From contig NZ_BMFD01000003.1 in assembly GCF_014637795.1 (NCBI RefSeq), forward strand, positions 85,754 through 149,753: DNA of 64,000 nucleotides, written 5' to 3'. This document shows, in pieces, positions 10,301 to 18,769 of the stretch (within the stretch, counting starts at the first letter, position 1; every line of letters begins with the position of its first letter). Made by a program: the position numbers and the translations under genes. Source of the stretch: Belliella aquatica. Lineage in GTDB: Bacteria; Bacteroidota; Bacteroidia; Cytophagales; Cyclobacteriaceae. A model generated the notes under the pieces. The model did no database searches. It was not told the origin of the DNA and was given only the letters and a program-made list of their open reading frames with translations.

Positions 10301-11501
10301 CAATATTTGGATTACCTGGTTTGAATAACCTTTGACCTTCTCCTAAGTCCATGAATGCGGCGAAATTTCTTAAAGTTTCTGTGTTGTTTGCGCGATTCAT
10401 GATGTACACTTCTACCCGAGTGATATTCACACCCGATAAAATTTGAGGAAGTCCTCTGAGCCATCTTTCGTAATTGTCTCTAAAGAAATGCGCTAAGAAA
10501 AAATGTCTGTTTTCATCATAATCTGAGCCTTGAATTTCAAAAGCACGGCCTTGTCCACCACCCTCGATGACAAGCTCATCTCTTCGTCCTCTTTGCGTCG
10601 AGGCTACTCCAGTAACGAAAAGTTTCCCGAATTGAAGTTGTGTTTTTACACCAAAGAGATTTTGCGCTCCTTGGATCAAACTATTTTGTACCGGCATGCT
10701 AACATTCCCGATTTCAATAGATTTGATGATATCTTCTTCAAAGCCCGCATACTCTACTTTGAGCTGATTTTGGAAATCAAATGAATTATTGGAATCGAAA
10801 TTGGCTCCAAGTTTCATTTTTTGTCCTAAGGAACCATTGACACTCATTTGGATTTGTTGGTTGAAATTGAAACCACCATTTTGCTGTTGTCGGATTGGAA
10901 TAGAAGGGTTATCGACTCTTCGGAATATTGCCCCGAGATCCAAATTAACATATCCAGTTGGAGTAATATTGATTTCATTTCCACCAAAAATCCTATCAAA
11001 GCTTGGACTTGTAGTCATTGGTGGAATAAGCCCTCTTCCACTAACAGCACTTTCTCCATCCGACCCCCGAGATCGATCTCTCCAGTATTGCTGCCTCATT
11101 CGGTACTCTTCTAATTTTGAATATTCATCAAAATCATAGACAAAGCCTGAGTTAACATCTGTGGAATCCAATTGCTCCTGTATTCTGTATTTTAATGTAG
11201 AATCTAATTCAACGTGGATACGTTCTTGCCTTGGAGGGCTAGGATAAAAAGGAGATTGAATACGGTTGTATGGATATTGATTTGGGTAAAGAGGACTGGT
11301 CCTTAAACTTGGCCAAAGAAGAAAAGATGGAAGGATTCTTCTCTGACTTAGTGAATCTATTTTAGTTTTAGTAGTGTCTTGCTGGACTTGCTGCGCGTTT
11401 GCATTAGGCAGTACAATTATTCCCAACAAAAACAGGAGTATTGTTGGGGCAAAGAAACGGACACGAGCGTTGTGTAAAAAGTGGCTAAAGCAAAAGTTCA
11501 A
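4371..11501 (-). CDS. sprA: SprA/Sov, type 9 secretion system outer-membrane translocon
   Basis: A 2376-residue outer-membrane protein with a Sec signal peptide (hydrophobic core near 18-31, cleavage after an A-N-A type site near 36). SprA_N-type regions lie in the first third and the middle (for example S-P-S-F-D-R-I-F-G-G-N-E near 165-176), and beta-rich barrel sequence runs to the C-terminus. SprA is the 36-strand translocation pore of the T9SS, which exports proteins with C-terminal sorting domains and, in gliding species, the adhesins. Length matches the family. The only in-frame start giving the signal peptide is TTG, 20 bp after ruvA, and no nearby ATG exists. No cargo gene with an evident T9SS sorting domain was recognised in the window. 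Many small reading frames on the other strand are shadows of this gene. Confidence 0.97.
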   Translation of the reverse strand: MNFCFSHFLHNARVRFFAPTILLFLLGIIVLPNANAQQVQQDTTKTKIDSLSQRRILPSFLLWPSLRTSPLYPNQYPYNRIQSPFYPSPPRQERIHVELDSTLKYRIQEQLDSTDVNSGFVYDFDEYSKLEEYRMRQQYWRDRSRGSDGESAVSGRGLIPPMTTSPSFDRIFGGNEINITPTGYVNLDLGAIFRRVDNPSIPIRQQQNGGFNFNQQIQMSVNGSLGQKMKLGANFDSNNSFDFQNQLKVEYAGFEEDIIKSIEIGNVSMPVQNSLIQGAQNLFGVKTQLQFGKLFVTGVASTQRGRRDELVIEGGGQGRAFEIQGSDYDENRHFFLAHFFRDNYERWLRGLPQILSGVNITRVEVYIMNRANNTETLRNFAAFMDLGEGQRLFKPGNPNIGTGTPGAPAANGSNLLFSNLSSNPAFRPFDTGSGAIEANLNLTRGADFEQINGARKLSPTEFIFNRELGYISLSRKLQNDEVLAVSYEYTFNGNVYKVGELSEDYQNRPEDEIIFMKMLRPARINTRIPTWDLMMKNVYNLNANQIQKDGFQLQVIYRDDRTGLDNPSLLEGENLKNRPLIRLTGLDNLNPQNDPSPDGNFDFIPGITIFPDRGMIVFPVLEPFGKTLKNLFLPNEAALVDKFVYDTLYRTTQADAELVTRLNKYFIRGRLTAGSASEIMLPGLNISPGSVIVMAGNIPLTEGVDFTIDYNIGRLNIINEGILQSGKRINISFEKADLVSFQTRSLLGTRLDYIFSDKFNLGATYLYLNERPNITRIAAGSETLRNSMWGLDANFSDESRFLTKLADALPFTNTKETSLVQFSGEFAQLIPGTSNRVNGEQAAYIDDFESAITPFNLGGAAAQNWHLASTPKTEDDAFDQSNMTEDRLGNAYRRAKVAWYNIDNIFYRESGPGVPSNITREDRQNHYVRRVIPQEIFPRRDRDVIIVPEPLFEMAYFPSERGMYNYNPNLTNEGLLPNPRNNYGGVTRAITTEVDFDRTNIEYIEFWLLDPFIQGENGRVLDGIFNENNTTGGKLRINLGDVSEDLLKDGRHGFENGLPSDGDPSATATTEWGRITREQFLIPAFDNSAEARVNQDVGLDGLKSEEEADYFRDRFINRLNVNPTALNRILQDPSEDNFQYYLNENFDQNNVKILERYKKFNGMEGNTPITANQNLPYTPSGSNLPNNEDLNNDNTINELESYYEYELDLRPGQLEVGRNYIVDKVTSTQSGDEVDWYLFRIPVRTPDRVEGDISGFKSIRFMRTYLTDFEQPVVMRMANFRLVGSQWRVFQESLFERGFFEIPEPDNSNLTVGVVNIEENSQGSPTQSPYVLPPGITRDRDNLSTVERQLNEQSLRLCVDDLQARDARAVFKNTRQDLVQFGRLKMFFHADSEDAQDGELTAFLRLGTDYTDNYYEIEVPLLITPKGTRDPRQIWPLENEIDISIAEIVGVKVARDNQQVPLNLAFTQDVRQYKVTVVGRPELSMVQGMMLGVRNPGETGSASKSVCVWANELRATGFNESAGWAANAILNMKIADLATISTSIRHNTIGFGGLETRLTQRARQSTTQYDISANVAVEKILPEALNVSIPMYVSLENSSTRPEFDPLNPDVPFEIALGKFNTDAERDLYRSQVLDQIKRRNIGFTNVRKNKNPNKETSRVYDISNFSLSYAYGSVQQSNINTESYNFETYVGNIAYNYSPKPVVFEPFKSSEFLSGSYGKLLKDFNINFVPTSVSARIDMDRRFMRTQYRNDQLTTDGVDPFYQKSFFINRFYNVNWDLTKNLRVDFTSRILAVVDEPEGEIDTDAKLDSIRNNIRNLGRTTNYNHRVDVNYKIPFSKIPMLDWVSTDIRYAADYTWMTGAIGQRDTLGNVIQNTRDRTFTGKFDFVKLYNKSAKYKALTAPKRPSIPGRPSVNAEDTIGTPFTNKLLKFATMIKDINFRYSIIEGTYLPGYMENTGLLGLDRSFLNPGFGFILGSQNPDVRFNLANNGLMAPSAELTQQFSQNQTKNLQVSGIAEPFRDFRITFEARKRETGQYSEIFRNSADIPGQYSPISPNRMGGYSITYSMIRTTFARDDQNNNSPLFNNFESYRGIIQSRLNAANPGGEYSQNGQDVLGLAFLAAYGGKDPATMDLNPFPRFPLPNWRLDFKGLTQIPALKEYFSSINITHGYSSTYEVSNFSNSLLYQDGLELFNTIQDIPGASLTNEFGQYIPIFILNQVILTERFSPLVGVNFLTKDRLNISMEYNTERNLGLNFSNAQVTEQRSRDFGFDLGYTKSGVKIPFKIQGRQEVLNNDLQIRVNTRVVDTRQVQRKIEEGSTVTNGNLNIQIRPTVGYVINQNLNITIYFDRTINDPRVTTAFRRSSTAFGGQLRFNLAQ

Positions 11502-11520
11502 TTGATTATCAATTAAGGAA

Positions 11521-12120
11521 TTATGTTGACTTTAAAGATGCTTTAATTAAATCTTCTAATGAAATTTCTGAACCTGTTTTTTTTAAGATAGCCGCGATAT
11601 TTTTTTCCGCAGTTGCTTTTGGAAACCCAAGTGTAATCAATGCCTGTAACGCCTCTTCCTTTACTTTATTGTTTTGGTGAAGAAATCCGGTAGAACTGGT
11701 AGATAAATCCAAAATTGAGTCTTTTTTAACTTTATCCTTCAATTCTAGAACAATTCTTTGCGCCGTTTTAACACCCACTCCCTTGACATTTTGGATAGTT
11801 TTGAAGTCTTCTTGGATTATGGCTGTTTCCAATTCTTCAGAACTTAGAGAGGAAAGAATCATTAACCCTGTATTTGGTCCTACTCCGCTAATGGATATTA
11901 AATTCAGGAAAAGTTTCTTTTCAGCTTCTTCTTTGAAACCATATAGGGTATGCGCGTCTTCTTTGATGTGCAAAAAAGTGAGGAGCATAACTTGCTCCTC
12001 ATCTTTGATTTTAGAATAGGTCTGCAAAGAAATCTTTACGTGATATCCTATTCCTGATATATCAATAATCACAAATGTTGGGTCTTTGAAGACCAATTTG
12101 CCTTTTAGATATGAGATCAT
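11521..12120 (-). CDS. ruvA: Holliday junction branch migration protein RuvA
   Basis: A 199-residue protein with the three RuvA parts: N-terminal OB-fold (1-65, starting MISYLKGKL), helix-hairpin-helix region (about 70-135, with GVGPNTGLMILS and GVGVKTAQRIVLELK), and a short C-terminal UBA-like domain that contacts RuvB (about 150-199). RuvA binds four-way junctions and loads the RuvB motor during recombination repair. RuvB and RuvC genes are not in the window. It lies 3 bp downstream of the malic-enzyme gene and 19 bp upstream of sprA, inside the long minus-strand block. Confidence 0.97.
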   Translation of the reverse strand: MISYLKGKLVFKDPTFVIIDISGIGYHVKISLQTYSKIKDEEQVMLLTFLHIKEDAHTLYGFKEEAEKKLFLNLISISGVGPNTGLMILSSLSSEELETAIIQEDFKTIQNVKGVGVKTAQRIVLELKDKVKKDSILDLSTSSTGFLHQNNKVKEEALQALITLGFPKATAEKNIAAILKKTGSEISLEDLIKASLKST

Positions 12121-12123
12121 ATT

Positions 12124-14388
12124 TTAGCTTTCTGTTTGTGCATCAACGACAGCAATTGCCACCATATTGACAATTTCTCTGATTGAGCTACCAAGCTGTA
12201 ATATATGAACAGGTTTATTCATTCCCAAGAGAACTGGTCCTATTGCTTCTGCATTTCCTATTTCAGAAAGCAATTTATAGGCAATATTTCCTGAACTTAA
12301 GTCTGGGAAGATTAACGTATTTGCTTTTTTTCCTATTAAAGAGCTGAATGGATAGTTTTCTTTTTGAATTTCTTCATTCAAGGCAACATTCGCTTGCATT
12401 TCTCCTTCGATAATCAACTCTGGGTATTTTTTCTTCGCTAACATTGCTGCTTTCGCAGTTTTGGTTGCTGTTTCTCCTTTAGCAGACCCAAAGTTAGAGT
12501 AGGAAAGTACTGCTACCCTAGGTTCAATATCAAAGAATTTTACTCCGTTAGCAGTTAAGCCTATGATTTCTACCAACTCTTCCGCAGAAGGATTTAGATT
12601 TACTGTTGTATCAGCGAAGAAATAAGGCCCTTTGTCTGTGTTCATGATGTACATGCCTGCCACCCTGTCTATTCCTGGTTTTACGCCAATGACATGCAAG
12701 GATGGTAAGATGGTTTTTGGATAATCTTTGGTCAATCCCGAAATCAAAGCATCAGCCTCTCCAAGCTCTACCATCATAGCTCCAAAATAGTTTCTGTCTC
12801 TCATTAGTCGAACAGCCTCTTTCGGAGTGATACCTTTTCTTTGTCTTTTTTGATAAAGGACAGCACCGTATTCTTGTAACTTATCTAAGCTTTTATAAGT
12901 ATCGATTATAGTGGCTCCATTGAGATCAAGTTTATTTTCCTCAATCAATGCCATGATCTTTTCTTCATTACCCAAAAGGATAGGGATAGCGATTTTTTCA
13001 TCGCGGATCATTTGTGCAGCTTTTAATATTTTCACATTATCCGCTTCTGCAAACACGACACGCTTAGGATCTTTTTTAGCTCTAGAGATCACTCTTGACA
13101 TCAATCTTTGATCTATGCCAATTCTTTCCTGAAGCTCAAGCTCGTAAGCATCCCAATCGGTGATCATGATCTTAGCAACACCTGACTCCATTGCTGCTTT
13201 AGCAACTGCCGGAGCAATGGTTGTGATCAATCTTGGATCGAAAGGTTTTGGGATCAAATAAGTTGGCCCAAAAGCTAATTTATTATCTCCATATGCCTTA
13301 TTGACGATTTCAGGAACTGGTTCTTTTGCTAACTTGGCAATTGCTTTTGCCGCAGCTAATTTCATCGCCTCGTTGATTGCAGTAGCTCTTACGTCTAATG
13401 CTCCTCTGAAAATGTATGGGAATCCAAGTACATTATTGACTTGATTAGGATAATCAGATCTTCCTGTTGCCATGATTACATCCTCTCTAGCTGCTTTCGC
13501 CATTTCGTAAGGAATCTCAGGGTCAGGATTTGCGAGTGCAAATACAATTGGATTTGGCGCCATTACCTTGATTTGTTCTCCTGATACAATATTTCCAGCA
13601 GACAATCCTAAAAATACATCTGCGCCAGAAAGGGCATCTGTCAAAGTACGAAGATCTCTGTGTGTAGCAAATTCACTCTTGATATCATCCAAGTCAGGTC
13701 GATCCATCCGGATGGCACCTTCTTTATCACACATGACAATATTCTCTCTTTTGACTCCAAGTATCATGTAGAATCTTGTGCATGAGACAGCAGATGCTCC
13801 AGCACCATTGACTACTAGCTTGATCTCTTCAATATTTTTCCCTACAACTTCAAGTGCATTCAATAAGGCTGCGCCAGAAATGATTGCTGTACCATGCTGA
13901 TCATCATGCATGACAGGAATCTTCATTTCTTTCTTTAATGTCGTCTCTATTTCAAAACACTCTGGTGCTTTGATGTCCTCGAGGTTGATTCCTCCAAAAG
14001 TAGGCTCGAGAGATTTTATAATTTGAATCAGTTTTTTCGGATCTTTTTCATCAATTTCAATATCGAACACATCGATACCTGCAAATTTTTTGAAAAGCAC
14101 ACCTTTACCCTCCATGACAGGCTTTGAAGCCTCAGGTCCAATGTCACCTAAACCCAAGACTGCTGTTCCATTAGAGATTACGGCCACCAAGTTTCCTTTT
14201 GCGGTGTATTTGTAGACGTTTTCTTTATCAGCTTCGATTTCCTTACATGGCTCCGCCACTCCTGGTGAGTAAGCAAGTGCCAGATCCAATTGACTAGAAA
14301 GTGGTTTGGTCGGAATGACCTCAATTTTCCCCGGTTTTCCCTGTGTGTGGTAATTTAAAGCGTCTTCTTTTCTAATCTTAATCGGCAT
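12124..14388 (-). CDS. maeB: NADP-dependent malic enzyme with phosphotransacetylase-like C-terminal domain
   Basis: A 754-residue MaeB-type protein. The N-terminal part (1-~420) is the malic enzyme core, with SPGVAEPC near 40, the metal-binding region around H-D-D-Q-H-G-T near 161-167, and a Rossmann stretch [10 protein letters not shown] near 192. The C-terminal part (~430-754) resembles phosphate acetyltransferase, which in MaeB-type enzymes is regulatory, responding to acetyl-CoA. It decarboxylates malate to pyruvate and supplies NADPH. Length is normal for the fused form. ATG start; 3 bp before ruvA and ~25 bp after the DUF4837 gene, so very likely co-transcribed with ruvA. Confidence 0.96.
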   Translation of the reverse strand: MPIKIRKEDALNYHTQGKPGKIEVIPTKPLSSQLDLALAYSPGVAEPCKEIEADKENVYKYTAKGNLVAVISNGTAVLGLGDIGPEASKPVMEGKGVLFKKFAGIDVFDIEIDEKDPKKLIQIIKSLEPTFGGINLEDIKAPECFEIETTLKKEMKIPVMHDDQHGTAIISGAALLNALEVVGKNIEEIKLVVNGAGASAVSCTRFYMILGVKRENIVMCDKEGAIRMDRPDLDDIKSEFATHRDLRTLTDALSGADVFLGLSAGNIVSGEQIKVMAPNPIVFALANPDPEIPYEMAKAAREDVIMATGRSDYPNQVNNVLGFPYIFRGALDVRATAINEAMKLAAAKAIAKLAKEPVPEIVNKAYGDNKLAFGPTYLIPKPFDPRLITTIAPAVAKAAMESGVAKIMITDWDAYELELQERIGIDQRLMSRVISRAKKDPKRVVFAEADNVKILKAAQMIRDEKIAIPILLGNEEKIMALIEENKLDLNGATIIDTYKSLDKLQEYGAVLYQKRQRKGITPKEAVRLMRDRNYFGAMMVELGEADALISGLTKDYPKTILPSLHVIGVKPGIDRVAGMYIMNTDKGPYFFADTTVNLNPSAEELVEIIGLTANGVKFFDIEPRVAVLSYSNFGSAKGETATKTAKAAMLAKKKYPELIIEGEMQANVALNEEIQKENYPFSSLIGKKANTLIFPDLSSGNIAYKLLSEIGNAEAIGPVLLGMNKPVHILQLGSSIREIVNMVAIAVVDAQTES

Positions 14389-14413
14389 AGGTTTATGTTT
14401 TGTCTTAATTAAC

Positions 14414-15514
14414 TTACAAAGCTTGCTCGGGTAGAATGTCCGTTGCCAAAAGCAGGGTCTCTATTTCTCTGATTGCTTCTCGGTGACCTTGATTCGGGAA
14501 GTAAACAAATCCTTCCATGTAGTAAAGTTTCCCTCTTTTTGAATCTACAATCACATAGGCAAGAAATGAACCTCCCATTGAAATGTTGGCAGTTTTCCAT
14601 CCTCCTCGTATTTCTACCGCAAAGTTATCATTTATATTGAAGTTATTGAATACTGGTGTAGGATCAACTTTTTCGATTACCAAATAAGACTCTTTGTTGT
14701 CTGGGTCACCGAATAAATGTTGTCGGGTAATTTGATCTCTAAGTTTAATGACATTTTCTGGAAATACCTGTTCCTCAGAAGTATAGTCCGTCTCGTAGAA
14801 GAAAAGGCTAATATCTGCTCGATCTGTCCTTGGTGTTGGCTGTCTTAACCATAAAAAATCATCCTCAGCTTTTGCAATTTGATAAGATGCAGGAACATTG
14901 ATCGCTAGTCCCAATTTTTCTCCAGCAACTCTAGCAACTGAGCTTTTTCTATTTAAGATATTCTTTTCAAGTCGACCTCTTTCTCTAACTTGAAAAAGAT
15001 TTTGAAGCTTATTTTTATTCTGTTTTAAATTTTTGATTAATTCTTCTTCATTGTTTCCAAAAAGATAAATCAACTCTTGACCAACGGCAAATTCATCTTC
15101 ACTTCTGAGCATGTAAAGATTTGGATCTTCCGCTGCTTTTTCTTTGGCCTCTTTACTAAATAGTTTATTGATGTTTTGACTACCTGCTTTCTTATCATCA
15201 AAAGTGGTGACATAGATTATGTTTGTGGCCATTTTAAGAATTCTTGTCATCGCACGAGGATCCACACGTCTGATTGAAAACATGCTCTCATCTCTGATTA
15301 AACCTTTTACATCTGCTAAGAATACCTCTTGGAGTGCTTCACCTACTGGACCTTGCCATTTGGTGGAATCAATTGCGAGTACAATTTCACCAATCGCTCC
15401 TCTAGCTTTTGGTTTGGTGGAGTTCGAGTCTTTGCCATAATCATCACATGACCATATTGTAGCCACAGATATAAGAATGACTATTACTGACAATAGTTTT
15501 TGGAATGATTTCAT
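14414..15514 (-). CDS. DUF4837 family lipoprotein
   Basis: A 366-residue protein with a lipoprotein signal peptide: hydrophobic core ~6-20 and Cys23 in W-S-C-D. The mature part matches what I recall of DUF4837, a Bacteroidota-restricted family of unknown function, with a conserved start G-A-I-G-E-I-V-L-A near 40 and the W-L-R-Q-P-T-P-R-T-D patch in the middle. It is predicted to sit in the periplasmic leaflet. It stands between the LysM transglycosylase gene and malic enzyme on the same strand, a neighbourhood that points to envelope maintenance, but no activity can be assigned. ATG start. Confidence 0.85.
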   Translation of the reverse strand: MKSFQKLLSVIVILISVATIWSCDDYGKDSNSTKPKARGAIGEIVLAIDSTKWQGPVGEALQEVFLADVKGLIRDESMFSIRRVDPRAMTRILKMATNIIYVTTFDDKKAGSQNINKLFSKEAKEKAAEDPNLYMLRSEDEFAVGQELIYLFGNNEEELIKNLKQNKNKLQNLFQVRERGRLEKNILNRKSSVARVAGEKLGLAINVPASYQIAKAEDDFLWLRQPTPRTDRADISLFFYETDYTSEEQVFPENVIKLRDQITRQHLFGDPDNKESYLVIEKVDPTPVFNNFNINDNFAVEIRGGWKTANISMGGSFLAYVIVDSKRGKLYYMEGFVYFPNQGHREAIREIETLLLATDILPEQAL

Positions 15515-15590
15515 AATTTTTCAGTGTTGTGTAGGGCTAATTTAAGTAATTAGTTAAATAATGAAAAAGATTTTTACTATTTAATTAGTT

Positions 15591-16994
15591 TTATCCTATG
15601 ATTAATTTTTGACCTGGTTTGATCTGATTTGAGTTTAGGTTGTTCAATTTCTTGATTTCATCAATTGTAACTCCACTCAATTTCTTAGAAATAAGCCATA
15701 AGGAATCTCCTGGCTGCACTGTATACACTTTGGAACCGGTCTCAGTTGTAGCAATGGCTTTAGTGACTGTTGGTGTTGATGCACTTGTATTATTAGAATA
15801 AATCTGAAGGGATTGTCCTACTCTTATTGTATTGGACTGCAGATTATTTAAGTTCTTAATATTCGTGACTGAGGTACCATGCCTTTGCGCAATACTACCC
15901 AAAACATCACCTGATCTGACTTTATAAGTAATCAATGTACCCGTAGCTTCGCCGGCGGAAATGGCAGGTTCAATAAGTTTTGCCGTTCTAAGCGCAACGA
16001 TTCTCTCATCTGTCAAAGTGACATCATCTTTGAAAATTTGGTAATTTTCTGAAATTAATGCTGCTTTTGCCGCAGGAACATTTAAAGCAATATGTTTATG
16101 CGAAGAAGGAATCAGTCTGTTTTTTATTGAAGGATTAAGTAGCTCTAAATCTTCTACACACACTCCCGTGACTTGTGCCAATTGCTCTAAATCTAATTCT
16201 TGATTAAATTTGATTTTTTCATAGCTCATAGCATAAGTTGGCTCTTCTAAAAATAAGTTATGCTCATGTGTATTTCGAAGGATATACATCATGGCTTGGA
16301 ATTGTGGGACATAGCTCCTTGTCTCACGTGGCAGATAATCATAAACTCCCCAGAATGTTTTTTTTCCACCAGACCTTCTAATTGCTTTTCTGACATTTCC
16401 TGGTCCACAATTGTATGCGGCTAGTGCCAATTCCCAATTCCCAAACATATTGTATAGGGATTTTAAGTATTTCGCAGCTGCGTCTGTCGACAATTCAGGA
16501 TCCATGCGGTCATCTATATCGATATTAGCTTGGAGGTTATACATCCTGCCTGTCGCCGGCATAAACTGCCAAAGTCCCATCGCACCCACTCTTGATTTTG
16601 CTCTAGGATTAAGACCTGATTCGATGATTGCCAAATATTTAATGTCGTCTGGCATGTTATGATCAGCTAAGACTTTTTCAAAAAGCGGAAAATAAGTTGC
16701 TTCACGTTCCATAACCATCCTTGCATAATCTCGATTTCTTACAACAAAATAGTTGATGAAGGAAAAGATCCGATCGTTTAGCTCAAAAGGCATCTCGGTT
16801 TCCATTTCCTTGATTCTTTGAGCGACTTGATCGTAAGTGAAATCAGGGATATAGTCAAATTGGTAATTTGCTGATATGGTTTCCTCTTGGATTCCTTGTT
16901 CACTTAAGCCAAAAAGTTCTTGACCATGAAGAACAGAACTACCAAACAAAACCATTAAAAAGGTAAGGGAGATGTATGCGATTGTGTTCTTCAT
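15591..16994 (-). CDS. Membrane/periplasmic lytic transglycosylase with two LysM repeats (MltD-like)
   Basis: A 467-residue exported protein. A signal peptide at the N-terminus (ending near ...V-L-H-G-Q) is followed by an SLT family transglycosylase domain (~85-250) with catalytic Glu125 in I-I-E-S-G-L-N-P and the G-L-W-Q-F-M-P-A-T-G motif, then two LysM domains (~360-402 and ~423-466) that bind glycan chains. It cleaves the MurNAc-GlcNAc bond of peptidoglycan. I chose the ATG at 16994; an upstream TTG two codons earlier is less likely. It lies 5-11 bp downstream of gatA and next to EnvC- and TatA-type genes, an envelope-biogenesis cluster. Confidence 0.93.
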   Translation of the reverse strand: MKNTIAYISLTFLMVLFGSSVLHGQELFGLSEQGIQEETISANYQFDYIPDFTYDQVAQRIKEMETEMPFELNDRIFSFINYFVVRNRDYARMVMEREATYFPLFEKVLADHNMPDDIKYLAIIESGLNPRAKSRVGAMGLWQFMPATGRMYNLQANIDIDDRMDPELSTDAAAKYLKSLYNMFGNWELALAAYNCGPGNVRKAIRRSGGKKTFWGVYDYLPRETRSYVPQFQAMMYILRNTHEHNLFLEEPTYAMSYEKIKFNQELDLEQLAQVTGVCVEDLELLNPSIKNRLIPSSHKHIALNVPAAKAALISENYQIFKDDVTLTDERIVALRTAKLIEPAISAGEATGTLITYKVRSGDVLGSIAQRHGTSVTNIKNLNNLQSNTIRVGQSLQIYSNNTSASTPTVTKAIATTETGSKVYTVQPGDSLWLISKKLSGVTIDEIKKLNNLNSNQIKPGQKLIIG

Positions 16995-17005
16995 AGTCAA
17001 GTTAT

Positions 17006-18436
17006 TTATTGGGTGTTTGTCGTGTTTAAATAATTTGCGAAGGCATATAGTTCTGCCTCTTTAAATGAATTTGCCATTATTTGTAATCCGATCGGTAAAC
17101 CTTGTTTATCAACGCCATTTGGGATGGATAATGCAGGCACACCTGATACTGATGCTTGTACTGTGAAAAGATCTTCAAGGTACATGGCTACTGGATCATT
17201 ACTATGCTCTCCAAACTTAAACGCTGTAGACGGCGTAGTCGGCATAATAATGTAGTCATATTTATTTAATAAATCCTCAGTGAATTCTTTGATTAGCCTT
17301 CTTACTTTTTGTGCTTTGGTGAAATAAGCATCATAGTAGCTTGCACTCAATACAAAAGTACCAAGCATGATTCTTCTTTTCACCTCATCGCCAAATCCTT
17401 CAGAACGGGTCATTTTGTACATGCTTTCAAGATTATGTGCATTTGGAGTTCGATATCCATATTTCACACCATCAAAGCGAGACAAGTTTGAGCTTGCTTC
17501 TGCTGTTGTCAAAATGTAGTAAGTCGGAAGAATATATTTCAGCAAAGGAAAATTCACTTCATCCACTTGATGACCTTCAACCTTCAACCTGTCCAAGACA
17601 GCAAGTGTATTTTCTTTGATCTCGGCTTGCAAAGCAGGAGATTCAATTGATTCTTTCAGATAAGCGACTTTTACTCTTTTGTCAAAATGGAGTAATTCGC
17701 TGTAGTGTGGAACTGGCTTCTTTGAAACAGTACTGTCATAGTCATCTGATCCAGCCATAATTTCCATCACCAAAGCGTTGTCAGGTACATTTTTAGAGAA
17801 AACACCAATGGTGTCAAACGACGAAGCATAAGCAATCAATCCCCATCTTGATACTCTGGAATAAGTTGGTTTGATACCAACCAAGCCAGTGAAAGCAGCT
17901 GGCTGTCTTACCGACCCACCCGTGTCAGTACCAAGGGAAACTGTACACAAGTTCGCCTGAACGGCTACAGCAGAACCTCCAGAAGAACCTCCAGGAACGC
18001 GACTTTCGTCAGCTGCATTGAGTACTTTTCCGTGGACTGAGTTTTCATTGGAGCTACCCATCCCGAATTCATCACAATTCAATCTTCCGATAATAATTGC
18101 ATCTTCATCAATTAATCTTTGGACCGCCGTGGCTGTGAATTGTGATTCAAATCCTTCTAGGATTTTGCTTGAAGCATTGACAGTATGACCTTTGTAACAA
18201 AGAACATCTTTGATACCAATGACCATTCCAGCTAATCTTCCTGCATTTCCAGAAGAGATTTTTTCATCAACCTTAGCAGCTTGAGCCAAAGCAGAATCCG
18301 TATAAACTTCAACGAAGGCGTTTAAGTGCGCCTTCGTCTGAATGTTGTTGAGATAATAATTAACTATCGCTTTACAGTCGGTTTCCCTGTTTGCCAGCGA
18401 CTTTTTTATTTCGTCAAATGAAAGGAATTTTTCCAA
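17006..18436 (-). CDS. gatA: Asp-tRNA(Asn)/Glu-tRNA(Gln) amidotransferase subunit A
   Basis: A 476-residue amidase-signature enzyme with the Ser-cisSer-Lys triad visible: K76 in G-I-K-D-V, S151 in P-G-G-S-S-G-G-S, and nucleophile S175 in G-T-D-T-G-G-S-V-R. GatA releases ammonia from glutamine for GatB to amidate mischarged tRNA. The start appears to be TTG: an in-frame TAA lies four codons upstream and no ATG is close. GatB and GatC genes are not in the window, which is common in this phylum. It is 12 bp downstream of tatA. Confidence 0.95.
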   Translation of the reverse strand: MEKFLSFDEIKKSLANRETDCKAIVNYYLNNIQTKAHLNAFVEVYTDSALAQAAKVDEKISSGNAGRLAGMVIGIKDVLCYKGHTVNASSKILEGFESQFTATAVQRLIDEDAIIIGRLNCDEFGMGSSNENSVHGKVLNAADESRVPGGSSGGSAVAVQANLCTVSLGTDTGGSVRQPAAFTGLVGIKPTYSRVSRWGLIAYASSFDTIGVFSKNVPDNALVMEIMAGSDDYDSTVSKKPVPHYSELLHFDKRVKVAYLKESIESPALQAEIKENTLAVLDRLKVEGHQVDEVNFPLLKYILPTYYILTTAEASSNLSRFDGVKYGYRTPNAHNLESMYKMTRSEGFGDEVKRRIMLGTFVLSASYYDAYFTKAQKVRRLIKEFTEDLLNKYDYIIMPTTPSTAFKFGEHSNDPVAMYLEDLFTVQASVSGVPALSIPNGVDKQGLPIGLQIMANSFKEAELYAFANYLNTTNTQ

Positions 18437-18448
18437 TGTTTGATTTTT

Positions 18449-18655
18449 TTAGTCTTTCTTCTTTTTGTCATCCTTCAACCCATCTTCTAGGTCGTTTTGG
18501 ATTTCTTTTGTAGCGTCCTTGAATTCTCTGATGCCTCTACCCAATCCTCTCGCTAATTCAGGGATCCTTTTGGCTCCGAAGAATAATACAATTACCAAGA
18601 TGATTAGAATCATAGATCCTGGACTCATTCCTCCGATAAAACCTAATGCTATCAT
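18449..18655 (-). CDS. tatA: Sec-independent (Tat) translocase subunit TatA/TatE
   Basis: A 68-residue protein from the ATG at 18655 (a TTG eleven codons upstream would add a polar stretch that is unlikely for TatA). It has one N-terminal membrane helix (~9-22), the hinge F-F-G-A-K-R-I-P-E-L-A, then an amphipathic helix G-R-G-I-R-E-F-K and a charged Lys/Asp-rich tail. TatA forms the pore ring of the twin-arginine translocon for folded proteins. TatC is not in the window. Located between the EnvC-like gene and gatA on the same strand. Confidence 0.93.
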   Translation of the reverse strand: MIALGFIGGMSPGSMILIILVIVLFFGAKRIPELARGLGRGIREFKDATKEIQNDLEDGLKDDKKKKD

Positions 18656-18769
18656 GATCTTATTATTTAGATTTTGAATTTGATACAAAGATATAACAGT
18701 ACTACGCTAACACAAAGTATTACTGTCCTGTTATTCTTCTTTTTTTATAAATATACGAATAATTACTGT

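Noticed and set aside
4371-11501. Numerous plus-strand frames of 70-116 codons opposite sprA
   Set aside because: All lie antisense within a strongly supported gene, are rich in Ser/Leu/Pro as expected for antisense frames, and have no recognisable family.
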